From: SLAN01 sp046545955
GTDB lineage: Bacteria; Spirochaetota; Spirochaetia; DSM-27196; SKKC01
Reading direction: 5' to 3'
Assembly (NCBI GenBank): GCA_046545955.1
Contig: JBKGYS010000118.1
Location: forward strand, 1 to 8,294
Length of the DNA: 8,294 nucleotides
Part shown: one piece after another, positions 1 through 7,212 of the stretch
Layout: each line of letters starts with the position of its first letter
Numbering within the stretch: position 1 is the stretch's first letter
Program-made: the position numbers and the translations under genes
The notes under the pieces: generated by a model
The model's input: the letters and a program-made list of their open reading frames with translations, nothing else
The model's database searches: none
Told to the model about the DNA's origin: nothing

Positions 1-1
1 C

Positions 2-52
2 AACGGAGAATCCGGCGAGGAGATGGACGGTGACCTCGAAGGAGAGCTTTAG
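2..52 (+). CDS. 3' end of an unidentified gene (acidic C-terminal tail)
   Basis: Frame 2 is open from the window edge to a TAG at 50-52 and encodes 16 residues dominated by Glu, Asp and Gly (ending ...DLEGEL). A short acidic tail is common at bacterial protein C-termini, which is why I prefer this frame. The start and all domains lie outside the window, so no function can be given. Frame 3 is also open here, running to a TGA at 63-65, so the choice of frame is not certain. After the TAG, frame 2 stays open to position 220 (see the small ORF at 62-220). Confidence 0.35.
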   Translation, partial: NGESGEEMDGDLEGEL

Positions 53-61
53 AGCGCCCGC

Positions 62-220
62 GTGAGTCCTGACACTTCGTACAGGTTTTACAGTTTCGCG
101 AACGGCGGGCTCGGCGCCGTAGGCGCCGGCCTGCTCGCGATTCACGGCTTCACTCGAGCGCTTTCGGATACGGCTCTGTCTCTCCTGGCGCCGCGAGTGG
201 GGTCTCGTCCTTTCACGTAG
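62..220 (+). CDS. possible small Gly/Ala/Leu-rich protein (52 aa)
   Basis: A GTG at 62 opens a 52-codon ORF ending in TAG at 218-220. Residues 15-35 or so are rich in Gly, Ala and Leu (NGGLGAVGAGLLAIHGF), enough for one weak membrane helix. About two thirds of third codon positions are G or C, like the real genes in this window. Against it, there is no clear Shine-Dalgarno directly before the GTG: the nearest purine run, GGAGAG at 41-46, is about 15 nt away. The frame is also the same as that of the upstream tail ending at 50-52, so it may be a former extension of that gene or simply open by chance. I do not recognise the product. Confidence 0.25.
   Translation: MSPDTSYRFYSFANGGLGAVGAGLLAIHGFTRALSDTALSLLAPRVGSRPFT
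112..128. other. GC-rich hairpin
   Basis: CGGCGCC (112-118), loop GTA, GGCGCCG (122-128) form a perfect 7-bp stem, with one more possible G-U pair outside it. It lies about 60 bp after the stop at 52. No T-tract follows on either strand, so it is not a standard intrinsic terminator. It may be a terminator of weak type, or only the codon pattern of the small ORF at 62-220, where it encodes Gly-Ala-Val-Gly-Ala-Gly. Confidence 0.3.
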
Positions 221-231
221 AGCGAGCCACA

Positions 232-259
232 TTCGTCGTAAATCAATCGAAAGTATGAT
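232..259 (+). promoter_or_regulatory. possible promoter for the coiled-coil gene
   Basis: TATGAT at 254-259 matches the sigma-70 -10 consensus at 5 of 6 bases. The best -35 at a suitable distance is TTCGTC (232-237, 16-bp spacer), which is poor. Transcription from here would begin near 266, giving a leader of about 45 nt before the ATG at 310. It would exclude the doubled ATG at 255-260 as a start. The same nonamer TATGATGCA occurs before the minus-strand peptidase gene. Confidence 0.25.
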
Positions 260-309
260 GCACCGCACACGATGGCCGGGGTACCCTGTAGACAGGTACG
301 CGGGGGTCT

Positions 310-801
310 ATGGGGTGGGGCGATTCGTTTACGGGTTTTTTTGCGGGTGTATTATTTCTGCTCTCGTTATCGCCGGCGTTGCTTTCGGCGTCGGAGGACT
401 CGGGCTCGCGACTGAGCGACGAGACGCGGAGGAGCTTCGAGCGCAGCTTGAACGAGCTCGAGTTGCTGGTCGCCGAGCAGGAACGGTTGCTGAGCGAAAC
501 TGGCGGAGAACTCGAGTCGATGCGGACACTCTTGAGCGACTCGCAGCAGAAGCGGCAAGAGCTAGATCGCTCGTTGAGGAGTATGAGCGACGAGATCGAT
601 CGCTTGACCGCATCGAACGAGAACTCGAAGGCGGACTTAACGCGGCTGAACGAAACACTGCAGGAATCCGAAAACGCGTTGGCGAGCTTGGAACGCTCCT
701 GGACGAGCTACCGTCGGTCGGTGAGGGTGCAGATGTGGAGTGAGCGCGTGCTCGGCGCGTCTCTTTTGGTCGGCGCGTTCTTTCTCGGGCTATCGCTTTG
801 A
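310..801 (+). CDS. coiled-coil protein with N-terminal hydrophobic segment and C-terminal membrane helix
   Basis: I do not recognise a named family. The 163-residue product has a hydrophobic segment at about residues 8-27 that could be a signal peptide (possible cleavage near LLSAS-ED) or an anchor. Residues 35-137 are highly charged with heptad-like Leu spacing, typical of a long coiled coil. A C-terminal hydrophobic helix at about 146-163 runs to the stop (ASLLVGAFFLGLSL). The likely topology is a periplasmic coiled coil fixed in the inner membrane. The ATG at 310 has a GGGGG run at 302-306, three bases upstream, so spacing is short. An overlapping ORF at 255-743 in another frame also reads as a helix plus coiled coil. 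I chose this frame because about 80% of its third positions are G or C, against about 50% in the other, and because the other uses CGA for most Arg codons. It converges with the gene ending at 836, leaving a 34-bp gap. Confidence 0.7.
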   Translation: MGWGDSFTGFFAGVLFLLSLSPALLSASEDSGSRLSDETRRSFERSLNELELLVAEQERLLSETGGELESMRTLLSDSQQKRQELDRSLRSMSDEIDRLTASNENSKADLTRLNETLQESENALASLERSWTSYRRSVRVQMWSERVLGASLLVGAFFLGLSL

Positions 802-819
802 CGTAGGCTACGGTAAGAA

Positions 820-833
820 GACGCTAATGCGTC
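820..833. terminator. small inverted repeat between convergent genes
   Basis: GACGC-TAAT-GCGTC is a perfect 5-bp stem with a 4-nt loop in the 34-bp gap between the stops of the plus-strand coiled-coil gene (801) and the minus-strand membrane protein gene (836). Its position suits a bidirectional terminator. The stem is short and no T-tract follows on either strand, so termination here is only a guess. Confidence 0.25.
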
Positions 834-835
834 GA

Positions 836-1459
836 TCAACGACGCGGTGCGTAGCGATAGCGGCGTGTCGGAAAGGCTCGAAGCTGATACAGAATACCGA
901 TAGCGGTAACTATGACGAGCACGGTCAGGAAAATCCCAAACCGGACGCCCTCCGAAACTCCGGCGGTTCTGTCGATAATGGTGCTTGCCGAGGCGGCCGC
1001 GTGTAGCGCGCCGACCCAGGCGCTTGCCGCAATTACCGCGATCCGGTCGAGCACTAGCGCAGCGATTCCCCCGACAACAGCTCCGATTCCCGCTACTGCG
1101 AGCAGAGCGACCTCGGTGTCGGGGAGAACATTCGCCGATACGGTTATCAAAAGCGACGCCCCGGCGAGTACTCCAGCGAGGAAAAGGGCGACGAAGTAGA
1201 GTCGCACTGCGATAAACCCACCGATGGTACCGATTATCAGGCTGAATACAATCGCCGTCTGGGGCTCGTTTATTATGCCGGCGAAGAATGGGCCCAGTAT
1301 GGCAGCGCCGGCATAGAAACCGACGACGAAAAAGAAGACCATCCGAATACGGTAGCCGGCAACAGCGACAATGATTCCTCCAGCGAGTGCAATCGTAAGT
1401 CCGGGCCAACCGAGTTCCGTTACGTACTGACTAGCTTCTGCAAAGAGTGCTTCGAGCAT
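836..1459 (-). CDS. polytopic membrane protein, DUF4203-like
   Basis: The 207-residue protein is almost entirely hydrophobic, with about seven predicted membrane helices (roughly residues 20-36, 38-60, 67-85, 87-107, 117-137, 139-158 and 172-192). It ends in a basic Arg-rich tail (RRYRYAPRR) that is probably cytoplasmic. The pattern GYRIRMVFFFVVGFYAGA, with Gly/Ala-rich paired helices, resembles the DUF4203 (TMEM198-like) family; no enzymatic motif is visible and the function is unknown. The start ATG at 1459 lies 2 bp beyond the TAA of the SppA-like gene. A strong GGAGGA sits within the end of that gene (1471-1476, 11 nt from the ATG), so the two are very probably co-transcribed and perhaps translationally coupled. 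It is the last gene of the minus-strand cluster. A 233-residue ORF in another frame over the same DNA (708-1409) is Arg/Cys-rich and looks like a shadow. Confidence 0.8.
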   Translation of the reverse strand: MLEALFAEASQYVTELGWPGLTIALAGGIIVAVAGYRIRMVFFFVVGFYAGAAILGPFFAGIINEPQTAIVFSLIIGTIGGFIAVRLYFVALFLAGVLAGASLLITVSANVLPDTEVALLAVAGIGAVVGGIAALVLDRIAVIAASAWVGALHAAASASTIIDRTAGVSEGVRFGIFLTVLVIVTAIGILYQLRAFPTRRYRYAPRR

Positions 1460-1461
1460 AT

Positions 1462-4062
1462 TTATCGGTTTCCTCCGGATTCTCTGTAATACCAGTGCAA
1501 GTGTTCGAAGGGCATCACCGCCTGCGGAGTGCCGCCGCTTTCGGTAATCGATTCGATGTACTGGGAAAGGAGTGCTGACTCTGCATGCCGCTCGTTCCGT
1601 TGTGCATCAAAGGCTGACGTGCGCGCAAGCGATTCGGCAAGCAGAGGGATGTCGGCGGACATGCCGACAAGCGGCACACCAGGCCCTTGTACGATGCTCA
1701 CCCGCTGTTCGTCGGAAATACCCGCCTGATTCCGGACGTAGGCGATCGCGTCGTGGAGTGTGCCTGTTTCGTCGATGAGGCCGTTTTCCACCGCCGCTTC
1801 GCCTGTCCACACGCGCCCGGCTGCGATACGCTCCACGTCTTCGCGTTCAAGATTCCGCGCTTCGCTGACCTTCTCGACAAAGGTGTCGTACTGCCGCTCG
1901 GTCGCGTCGTTGAACTGCTCGCGCTCGCGCTCGTCCGGTTCGCGCGGCGGAAGCCCGAGCCCGATAAGCGGGAGGACCGGTCCGGTGAAAAGATCGGCCG
2001 AGTCGCCGCGCTGCACCGAGTCCTCGTTCAGACGGAGATTTTCCCGAAGCCCTTCGTCGTAGCTCCACCCGCTTATAACGCCAATGCTGCCGGTAAGGGT
2101 TGTCGACAGGGCGAAGATGCGATCGGCGTGCATCGATATCCAGTAGCCACCCGAGGCGGCCACTCCGGCCATGCTGACAGCGGTGGGTTTCTCATCGGAA
2201 AGGCGTTGAACTTCTTCCGAAATCAGGTCCGAGGCGAGAATATCACCTCCGGGGGAGTTAACCCGGAGCACGACTCCCTCGATGCCGGGGTCCTTCCTCA
2301 TCGATCGAAGCTCGCCGGCAATCTCCCGCGCTCGCATTCCCATATCCGTGGCTACCATTCCACTGGCATAGACAACGCCGATTTTCGGCCTCGGCCCCCA
2401 CTCGTTGTCTCTCGGCAGACGATTGTCGGCGAGTGACCCGGCCCGAATCCGCTCCGGCGCCGTGCCTTCGAGCTCGGTAAGTACCTCGTCTATGTCGTTA
2501 AAGCGAAGCGAAGCGTCGACGAGGCCCGCGTCTTTGAGCTCGTCGAAAGAAAGCTCGGGAGCGTAGTCTATGAGCTCGTCGAATACGTCGGTTTCGATGT
2601 CCCTGCCGTGCGTGACAGTCTCGCGCAGCGTAGTATAGTACTGGTCTACGAATGCTCGACGCTGTTCGCGTTCTTCCTCGGACATACCCTCGCGGGTAAG
2701 GGTTTCGAGTGCGGACTTATACTCACCCTGTCGAAACTCGACGACGCCTATCCCTACCCTGTCGAGAAGCTCGGCAAGGTACGTAGAGGACGACGCGTAG
2801 CCCGGGAGGGTGAGCCCGCCTTCAGGGTCCATTGCTACGCGGTCGGACTGAGCGATCAGGTGGAGGGCATCCATACCGGCACGTTCAAGGTATAACACCA
2901 CCCGGCCTCCCTCGTCCCGGAAGCGTTCGAGCGCCCGCGAAATTTCGTGGGCAGCCGGCTCGGAGAGGCTAAGGTTCGTGGCATCGATGAGCACACCGCC
3001 TACGGTCGGGTCACGGCGGGCTTTGTCGAGCGTATCCGTTACCTCGTAGATCGACGGTGTCGGATCGAATATGAACGCGGGTCTTTCGGTCACTTGTCCG
3101 TCCATGTCGAGGGTTAAATATCGAGATTCGTCGGCGAAATAGCTTTCGGCAATGTTTCGATCGTAGCTTCCGGCCCGGACGGAAAACTCACCGGCTGTCT
3201 CGCGCTCGGATCCTTCGTCGAGGATATCTTCCGATCGTCGGTAGCCAACGCCGAAGTTCCCGAGACTTACGGAAACACCGGCTTCGAGCCCGCGGTCTTC
3301 GACGTAGCGACCCGTAAAACGGACTCCTGAAAGCGGTTCGGTTACCGCGCCCGCCGACCAGCGCCCCGAGGCGACTGCACGGTCGGTATCCGCTGCGTAT
3401 TCCCCGAAAAACGCAAGCCATTCATTGCCGAACGGACGGACCGCAAGGTCTGCAACCGCTTCGGCGCCCACGCCGGAAAGGCTTACCGTACCGGTGAGAC
3501 CAAGCGAGGCGTAGGCGGAAGGCCGAACCAGGGCGCCGGCCGATAGCACCCTGCCGAGCTTCTCTCCTCCCGAAAGCAGTTCGGTTTTCCCGCGGTGCCA
3601 GCCGTAGCCGAGCCCTAATTTGAGATTATCCAAGTCGGCGGCGAGGTTTACTCTGTAGTCGTTTATGCGACCGACCGGTGAATCCAGGCTGCGTACACCG
3701 AATCCCAGGAAGGGAGCCCCCGTATACAATCCGAAACGTGGAAAATCACCGTCGTCGGTGACCGAGAAATAGCCCTCTGCGTCGATCCCGTCGGTGGTCG
3801 CCGGCATAGCGGGGTTCGCGAATCCGAGCAACCCGGAACGCATTGCCCCAGGGGAAGCGAATAGTGAGTCGGTACGATTGTGGTAGCGGAAGAACCCGCC
3901 GCCGACCGTTGTATCCTCCCGCACGACCCCGTCTTTGAGAAGCGTGTCGACGGCACCTTCGGTACTCTCCTCAGAGTAGGCGACTGGAGAGCAAAGAACC
4001 GTCACAACCACCGCCGCAGCGGCAATACTTACCCGAGTGCGATTGCCCGATAGAATACGCAT
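1462..4062 (-). CDS. sppA: SppA-like S49 signal peptide peptidase with an N-terminal outer-membrane-barrel-like domain
   Basis: SppA cleaves leftover signal peptides and other membrane-associated peptides with a Ser/Lys dyad. Residues 1-30 are a signal peptide (VAYS-EES probable cleavage). Residues about 50-305 are a beta-rich segment with an NPA motif at 83-85 and repeated amphipathic strands after turn-like 'RPxxxxSLG' stretches (180-188, 209-219), as in PorV/UPF0164/FadL-like barrels. Residues about 315-866 are the double S49 region of the 67-kDa SppA type. The catalytic Lys is K449 in QGEYKSALE (compare E. coli K209), and the nucleophile is S637 in VAASGGYWIS (compare S409). NSPGGD (602-607) and TGSIGVIS (658-664) are also typical. 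E. coli SppA has about 618 residues and an N-terminal membrane anchor; this protein has 866, with the anchor replaced by a signal peptide plus the extra domain. The Cys at 24 follows Leu, so it is a poor lipobox. The gene sits 83 bp after the HExxH gene and 2 bp before the DUF4203-like gene. The S49 assignment is firm; the barrel is inferred. Confidence 0.88.
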   Translation of the reverse strand: MRILSGNRTRVSIAAAAVVVTVLCSPVAYSEESTEGAVDTLLKDGVVREDTTVGGGFFRYHNRTDSLFASPGAMRSGLLGFANPAMPATTDGIDAEGYFSVTDDGDFPRFGLYTGAPFLGFGVRSLDSPVGRINDYRVNLAADLDNLKLGLGYGWHRGKTELLSGGEKLGRVLSAGALVRPSAYASLGLTGTVSLSGVGAEAVADLAVRPFGNEWLAFFGEYAADTDRAVASGRWSAGAVTEPLSGVRFTGRYVEDRGLEAGVSVSLGNFGVGYRRSEDILDEGSERETAGEFSVRAGSYDRNIAESYFADESRYLTLDMDGQVTERPAFIFDPTPSIYEVTDTLDKARRDPTVGGVLIDATNLSLSEPAAHEISRALERFRDEGGRVVLYLERAGMDALHLIAQSDRVAMDPEGGLTLPGYASSSTYLAELLDRVGIGVVEFRQGEYKSALETLTREGMSEEEREQRRAFVDQYYTTLRETVTHGRDIETDVFDELIDYAPELSFDELKDAGLVDASLRFNDIDEVLTELEGTAPERIRAGSLADNRLPRDNEWGPRPKIGVVYASGMVATDMGMRAREIAGELRSMRKDPGIEGVVLRVNSPGGDILASDLISEEVQRLSDEKPTAVSMAGVAASGGYWISMHADRIFALSTTLTGSIGVISGWSYDEGLRENLRLNEDSVQRGDSADLFTGPVLPLIGLGLPPREPDEREREQFNDATERQYDTFVEKVSEARNLEREDVERIAAGRVWTGEAAVENGLIDETGTLHDAIAYVRNQAGISDEQRVSIVQGPGVPLVGMSADIPLLAESLARTSAFDAQRNERHAESALLSQYIESITESGGTPQAVMPFEHLHWYYRESGGNR
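1471..1476 (-). promoter_or_regulatory. ribosome binding site of the DUF4203-like gene, inside the end of sppA
   Basis: GGAGGA on the minus strand lies within the codons for the last Gly-Gly of the SppA-like protein, 11 nt before the ATG at 1459. The spacing is a little long but the match to the anti-Shine-Dalgarno is strong. It supports the chosen start and a coupled pair of genes. Confidence 0.6.
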
Positions 4063-4145
4063 ACCCTACCTTATCCGGTTAGCGCGGTTTTCGCACAGGG
4101 GTGAAGCGGCGGGAATACACACGCAATCGCAGGGGTCCGAGTATT

Positions 4146-7100
4146 TCAGAAGCGCAGATACACCCCTGGCGCATCGACGCCATCCGGATTTACCGGTAGC
4201 GCTACGCCGAGCGTAATATCCGCGGTACCAAGCCTGTATCCGCCACGCAATCGAAGCTCGCCGCGTAGCCATGCGCGATCGGCGATTTCAAAACGCCCGG
4301 CGTCAAAGCCCGCCTGGCTCTCGGCGAACACCCCTGCGGCGATAGCCTGGAGGTTAAACCCGAACGGAAGCGGCTGGTCGAGCAGCGTGATCGTCGAACG
4401 CATCCCGGCGGCGAGCTGAAGTTGACCGGGCCGGCCACCGGGATTCTCGACGCCACCGATTCCCGGCACTGTAAAGGGACTCGTGGTCGGGGCGATACCA
4501 GTCGCGTAGGATAGATTCGATTCCAAGGCCATGCTTCGTCCAGCCTCACCGAGCGGGACGGCGGTCGATACTCGCGTTCTGAACCGGTATCCATCGCGGG
4601 ATGTACCGAATCCGGAGATATCGCGAAGTACCCGCGTCTCGGCGCGGACGAGTCGGTTTTCGTAGAGGTCCGAGCGCGCGTTGAGCCCCCGGAATCCCAC
4701 GAACCACCCGGCGCCTGCTTCGAGCCGGCGCGCGCGGCCTATTGAGCTCACCGCGTCGGGAGATTCACCCTCGGGCGATGACAGACCACCCTCACCGAAC
4801 GCTTGTCGACCTTCCGTCCACGAAAAATCCCGACCGTCGAAGCTCGTCACGACTTCATCGAACCTGGCCTGCGCGACTGGCCCGGTGGTGAAGCTGCGTC
4901 CGCGTTCGCTTCTCGAAACAACATCGAGCTGCGAAACGATCCGTGCGGTAATTCTCTGCTCGGCGCCGGACTCCACCGCGCGGTAGCCGAAATCGAGTGC
5001 ACTCGTCGTGGCGATTTGGCCGCGCGACAGTGAAAGTTCCACGGACCCGACCGGCCGGCCAAGCCGAGGATGGACACCGGTAACCACCGATACCATGCTC
5101 GTTCGCGCGTAGTTTGCTCCGAAGGTTGCGACTCCGATACCAATGTCCACAGGCCTTTCAGCGGCGGTAGCAAGCGACGGATACGGAAGCCACAGGCCGG
5201 GTAGCGGTATATCAAGAAATCGCCGCTCGCCGTCGAACTTGTGTTCGTCGGAGGAGGAGTTCGATGGCCCACGAGGCTCTGTTATCCGGTGGGCCGACCC
5301 AGTATTGGCCGATTCCCGAGCGAAACGCCCACGCTCGCTGCGCCCGCCGCGTTCCTCCACCGCGCGCCCGGACAGTCCGTGCAACAGGGTGTACCCGTCG
5401 CTGCGGTAGCTTCCGTACACGAGCTCGTCAGGATCGCCGGTGTGCCCGGAAGCAAGCCACAGGACTCCGACCGGATCATCGCCGATGCGCTCCGCGGAAG
5501 CTTCCGGTTCGAACCCTGCTTCTTCCGGTGCTGCATCGGCAATTTCCATGGCAGCGAGATAGCCTCCTTCGTCGGAAATAAACCGCAGTGAACCGTCCGG
5601 CCCCCACGCAGGGTAATACTCAGAGGCCTCCGGCGCCGTGAGCCCGGCTGACGGTTCACCGACAGGCACGCCTCCGGCCGCGCCTGCCTCGGCGGCATTC
5701 CGGGATACCGGCAAGTTTGATCCGCGGCGCTGCCCGGGAGCGGGCAGCGATAGCGTACGAATACGCTGTCGGCCGCCCCTGTTCTCGGCGAACGCAAGGC
5801 TACGACCATCAGGAGAAACCGCGGGGGTGTAGAGATAGGAACGCTGCGGCTCGTAGAGCGGCACCAGATCCCCGTCGGCAAGAGAGATCAGGACAAGTCG
5901 ATGGTACTGTCCCTGCCGCTGCACCGCGATCGCGTAGTCGTCGGTACCGTCGCCCGTTTCCGGGGCAAACCGCGGTTGATACAATCCCGAGTGCGAACCG
6001 ATTCGACGAAGCCTGCCTCCTGCCTCCCTGAGGTAAAGCCGTGACTCCTCGTGCGGCAAACCGCCAGAGGTCGATTCGCTCCGCACGCCGGCATACAGAA
6101 TGCTGCCGTCTTCGCGCACATCGAAGCTGTCGCCGTCGGTAAGCGTGGTGCGCTCGACTATCGTCAGGTCTTTTTCCGAAGCGCCTCCCAACGGGAATCG
6201 CACGATCGCAGGTCTTCGGTTCGGCGCGGTGCGGTAGGAATACACGTGCTCGCCCGCGATGACCGGTCTGTGGTAGTCGGCAATCCCTTCCGGGACCACG
6301 CGATCGCCGGACGCAATGTCGCGACGAGACCGGTAACGGTCGCTGAGTTCATCGACCATATCGCTCCAGAGGACTTCCGGCTCGTAGCCTGTTACCGTCT
6401 CGATCGCCTGGTCGAAGCTCCAGAACGGAAGGCGCAGGAATTCCTGGTAAACGCGGGTGAACGTTTCTTGCCCGAAGCGGTCGAGCAGATAATCGGTAAA
6501 AAGCAGTCCCGCCACGTAGAAGCGACCGCGTGGCGGCCGGTACGAGTCAAAGGCGGCACGCCGATAGTCGAACATGCGCTCTTCGAGAATCGGAGCTATC
6601 GTGTAGATTTCATGGTATGGATTGCGTCCGCGCCCGCCGGAAGTGAACCGGGTTTCGGCCTCCATCGCCACGCCTTCGACCGCCCATCCGGGCATAAACG
6701 CCCCCGGCGCCGCGCGCAGTGGTGCGCCGAACACCGAGGCAAGCGCGGACACCGCTCCCTGTTCGTACATAAAGTGAACGTAGTGGGTGAGTTCGTGGGT
6801 GAACAGCAGGCGCAACCAGTTTTCCGTGCGTGCGCCGATAAGCTGAGTGCTCGGGGAAGCGACGAAAAGACTCATATGGTGCCGTGGGGTGGGATCGAAG
6901 TATCCGTTGGCTCGGTCGGTTCGGCCGTTGATAAGCACGCGTATCCGCCTCGAGGGACTGTTTTCGAGAAAGCCCGTTACCAGCTCGTGAACCTCGTCGG
7001 CGTAGTCCAGCAATTCGACGACCGCGTCCTTGTCACGCGGTTCATATATGAACAAAAAGTGGTCGGTTTCTATCTGCCTGAAACCTTCAAATGAAGCGCT

Positions 7101-7193
7101 CTCCTCTCCGTGGGCTTCGACGACAACACTGGATACAAAGAGAATCGAAAATACGAGAATACCTGTAGCGCGAAAACGCCGAATACCTGACAA
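4146..7193 (-). CDS. exported HExxH metallopeptidase / TolB-like propeller / outer-membrane barrel protein
   Basis: Numbering is from the TTG at 7193 (1015 residues). Residues 1-27 are a signal peptide with two early Args, a hydrophobic core (ILVFSILFVSSVVV) and a VEA cleavage site. Residues about 35-290 are a gluzincin (peptidase MA-like) domain. It has HELTH at 133-137 and a downstream PGWAVEGVAMEAE whose Glu at 173 is the probable third zinc ligand, so the active site looks intact. Residues about 300-615 contain PD40/TolB-type propeller blades, for example SPDGRSLAF (460-468) and GPDGSLRF (531-538). A Ser/Arg-rich linker follows (about 615-657). Residues about 680-1015 are alternating beta-strands ending in VYLRF, an outer-membrane-protein-type C-terminus with terminal Phe. 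I know no name for this combination. The TTG is preferred over the GTG at 7322 and the double ATG at 7217/7214 because AGGAGAG lies 5 nt upstream and a signal peptide follows directly. The gene heads the minus-strand cluster. Substrate is unknown; presumably it acts on extracellular or periplasmic proteins. Confidence 0.8.
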   Translation of the reverse strand: MSGIRRFRATGILVFSILFVSSVVVEAHGEESASFEGFRQIETDHFLFIYEPRDKDAVVELLDYADEVHELVTGFLENSPSRRIRVLINGRTDRANGYFDPTPRHHMSLFVASPSTQLIGARTENWLRLLFTHELTHYVHFMYEQGAVSALASVFGAPLRAAPGAFMPGWAVEGVAMEAETRFTSGGRGRNPYHEIYTIAPILEERMFDYRRAAFDSYRPPRGRFYVAGLLFTDYLLDRFGQETFTRVYQEFLRLPFWSFDQAIETVTGYEPEVLWSDMVDELSDRYRSRRDIASGDRVVPEGIADYHRPVIAGEHVYSYRTAPNRRPAIVRFPLGGASEKDLTIVERTTLTDGDSFDVREDGSILYAGVRSESTSGGLPHEESRLYLREAGGRLRRIGSHSGLYQPRFAPETGDGTDDYAIAVQRQGQYHRLVLISLADGDLVPLYEPQRSYLYTPAVSPDGRSLAFAENRGGRQRIRTLSLPAPGQRRGSNLPVSRNAAEAGAAGGVPVGEPSAGLTAPEASEYYPAWGPDGSLRFISDEGGYLAAMEIADAAPEEAGFEPEASAERIGDDPVGVLWLASGHTGDPDELVYGSYRSDGYTLLHGLSGRAVEERGGRSERGRFARESANTGSAHRITEPRGPSNSSSDEHKFDGERRFLDIPLPGLWLPYPSLATAAERPVDIGIGVATFGANYARTSMVSVVTGVHPRLGRPVGSVELSLSRGQIATTSALDFGYRAVESGAEQRITARIVSQLDVVSRSERGRSFTTGPVAQARFDEVVTSFDGRDFSWTEGRQAFGEGGLSSPEGESPDAVSSIGRARRLEAGAGWFVGFRGLNARSDLYENRLVRAETRVLRDISGFGTSRDGYRFRTRVSTAVPLGEAGRSMALESNLSYATGIAPTTSPFTVPGIGGVENPGGRPGQLQLAAGMRSTITLLDQPLPFGFNLQAIAAGVFAESQAGFDAGRFEIADRAWLRGELRLRGGYRLGTADITLGVALPVNPDGVDAPGVYLRF

Positions 7194-7198
7194 ACGGT

Positions 7199-7205
7199 CT
7201 CTCCT
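7199..7205 (-). promoter_or_regulatory. Shine-Dalgarno AGGAGAG that sets the peptidase gene start
   Basis: On the minus strand AGGAGAG is followed by five bases and then TTG at 7193-7191. It is the best ribosome binding site near this gene. The ATG pair at 7217-7212 and the GTG at 7322 have no comparable site. It argues for a TTG start, which also leaves a cleaner signal peptide. Confidence 0.6.
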
Positions 7206-7212
7206 GTATTGC

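Noticed and set aside
255..743. A 162-residue ORF with a membrane helix and a coiled-coil-like tail, as the main gene here
   Set aside because: Its third codon positions are only about 50% G or C against roughly 70-80% in the real genes, and most of its Arg codons are CGA. The doubled ATG start has no good ribosome binding site. It is most likely the shadow of the 310-801 gene.
708..1409. A 233-residue minus-strand ORF overlapping the DUF4203-like gene
   Set aside because: It is very rich in Arg and Cys, overlaps both convergent genes, and its frame lacks the coherent membrane-helix pattern of the 836-1459 frame.
1687..2436. A 249-residue plus-strand ORF opposite the SppA catalytic region
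   Set aside because: It is antisense to conserved S49 motifs, with no ribosome binding site or recognisable domain; a shadow ORF.
3985..4000. Lipoprotein signal (TVLC) in the SppA-like protein
   Set aside because: The residue before the Cys is Leu, which does not fit the small residue expected at that position even in loose lipobox rules; a type I cleavage site follows at VAYS.
6051..7094. A 347-residue plus-strand ORF opposite the peptidase gene
   Set aside because: It lies wholly antisense to the HExxH domain coding region, has no recognisable motif, and follows from the codon pattern of the opposite strand.
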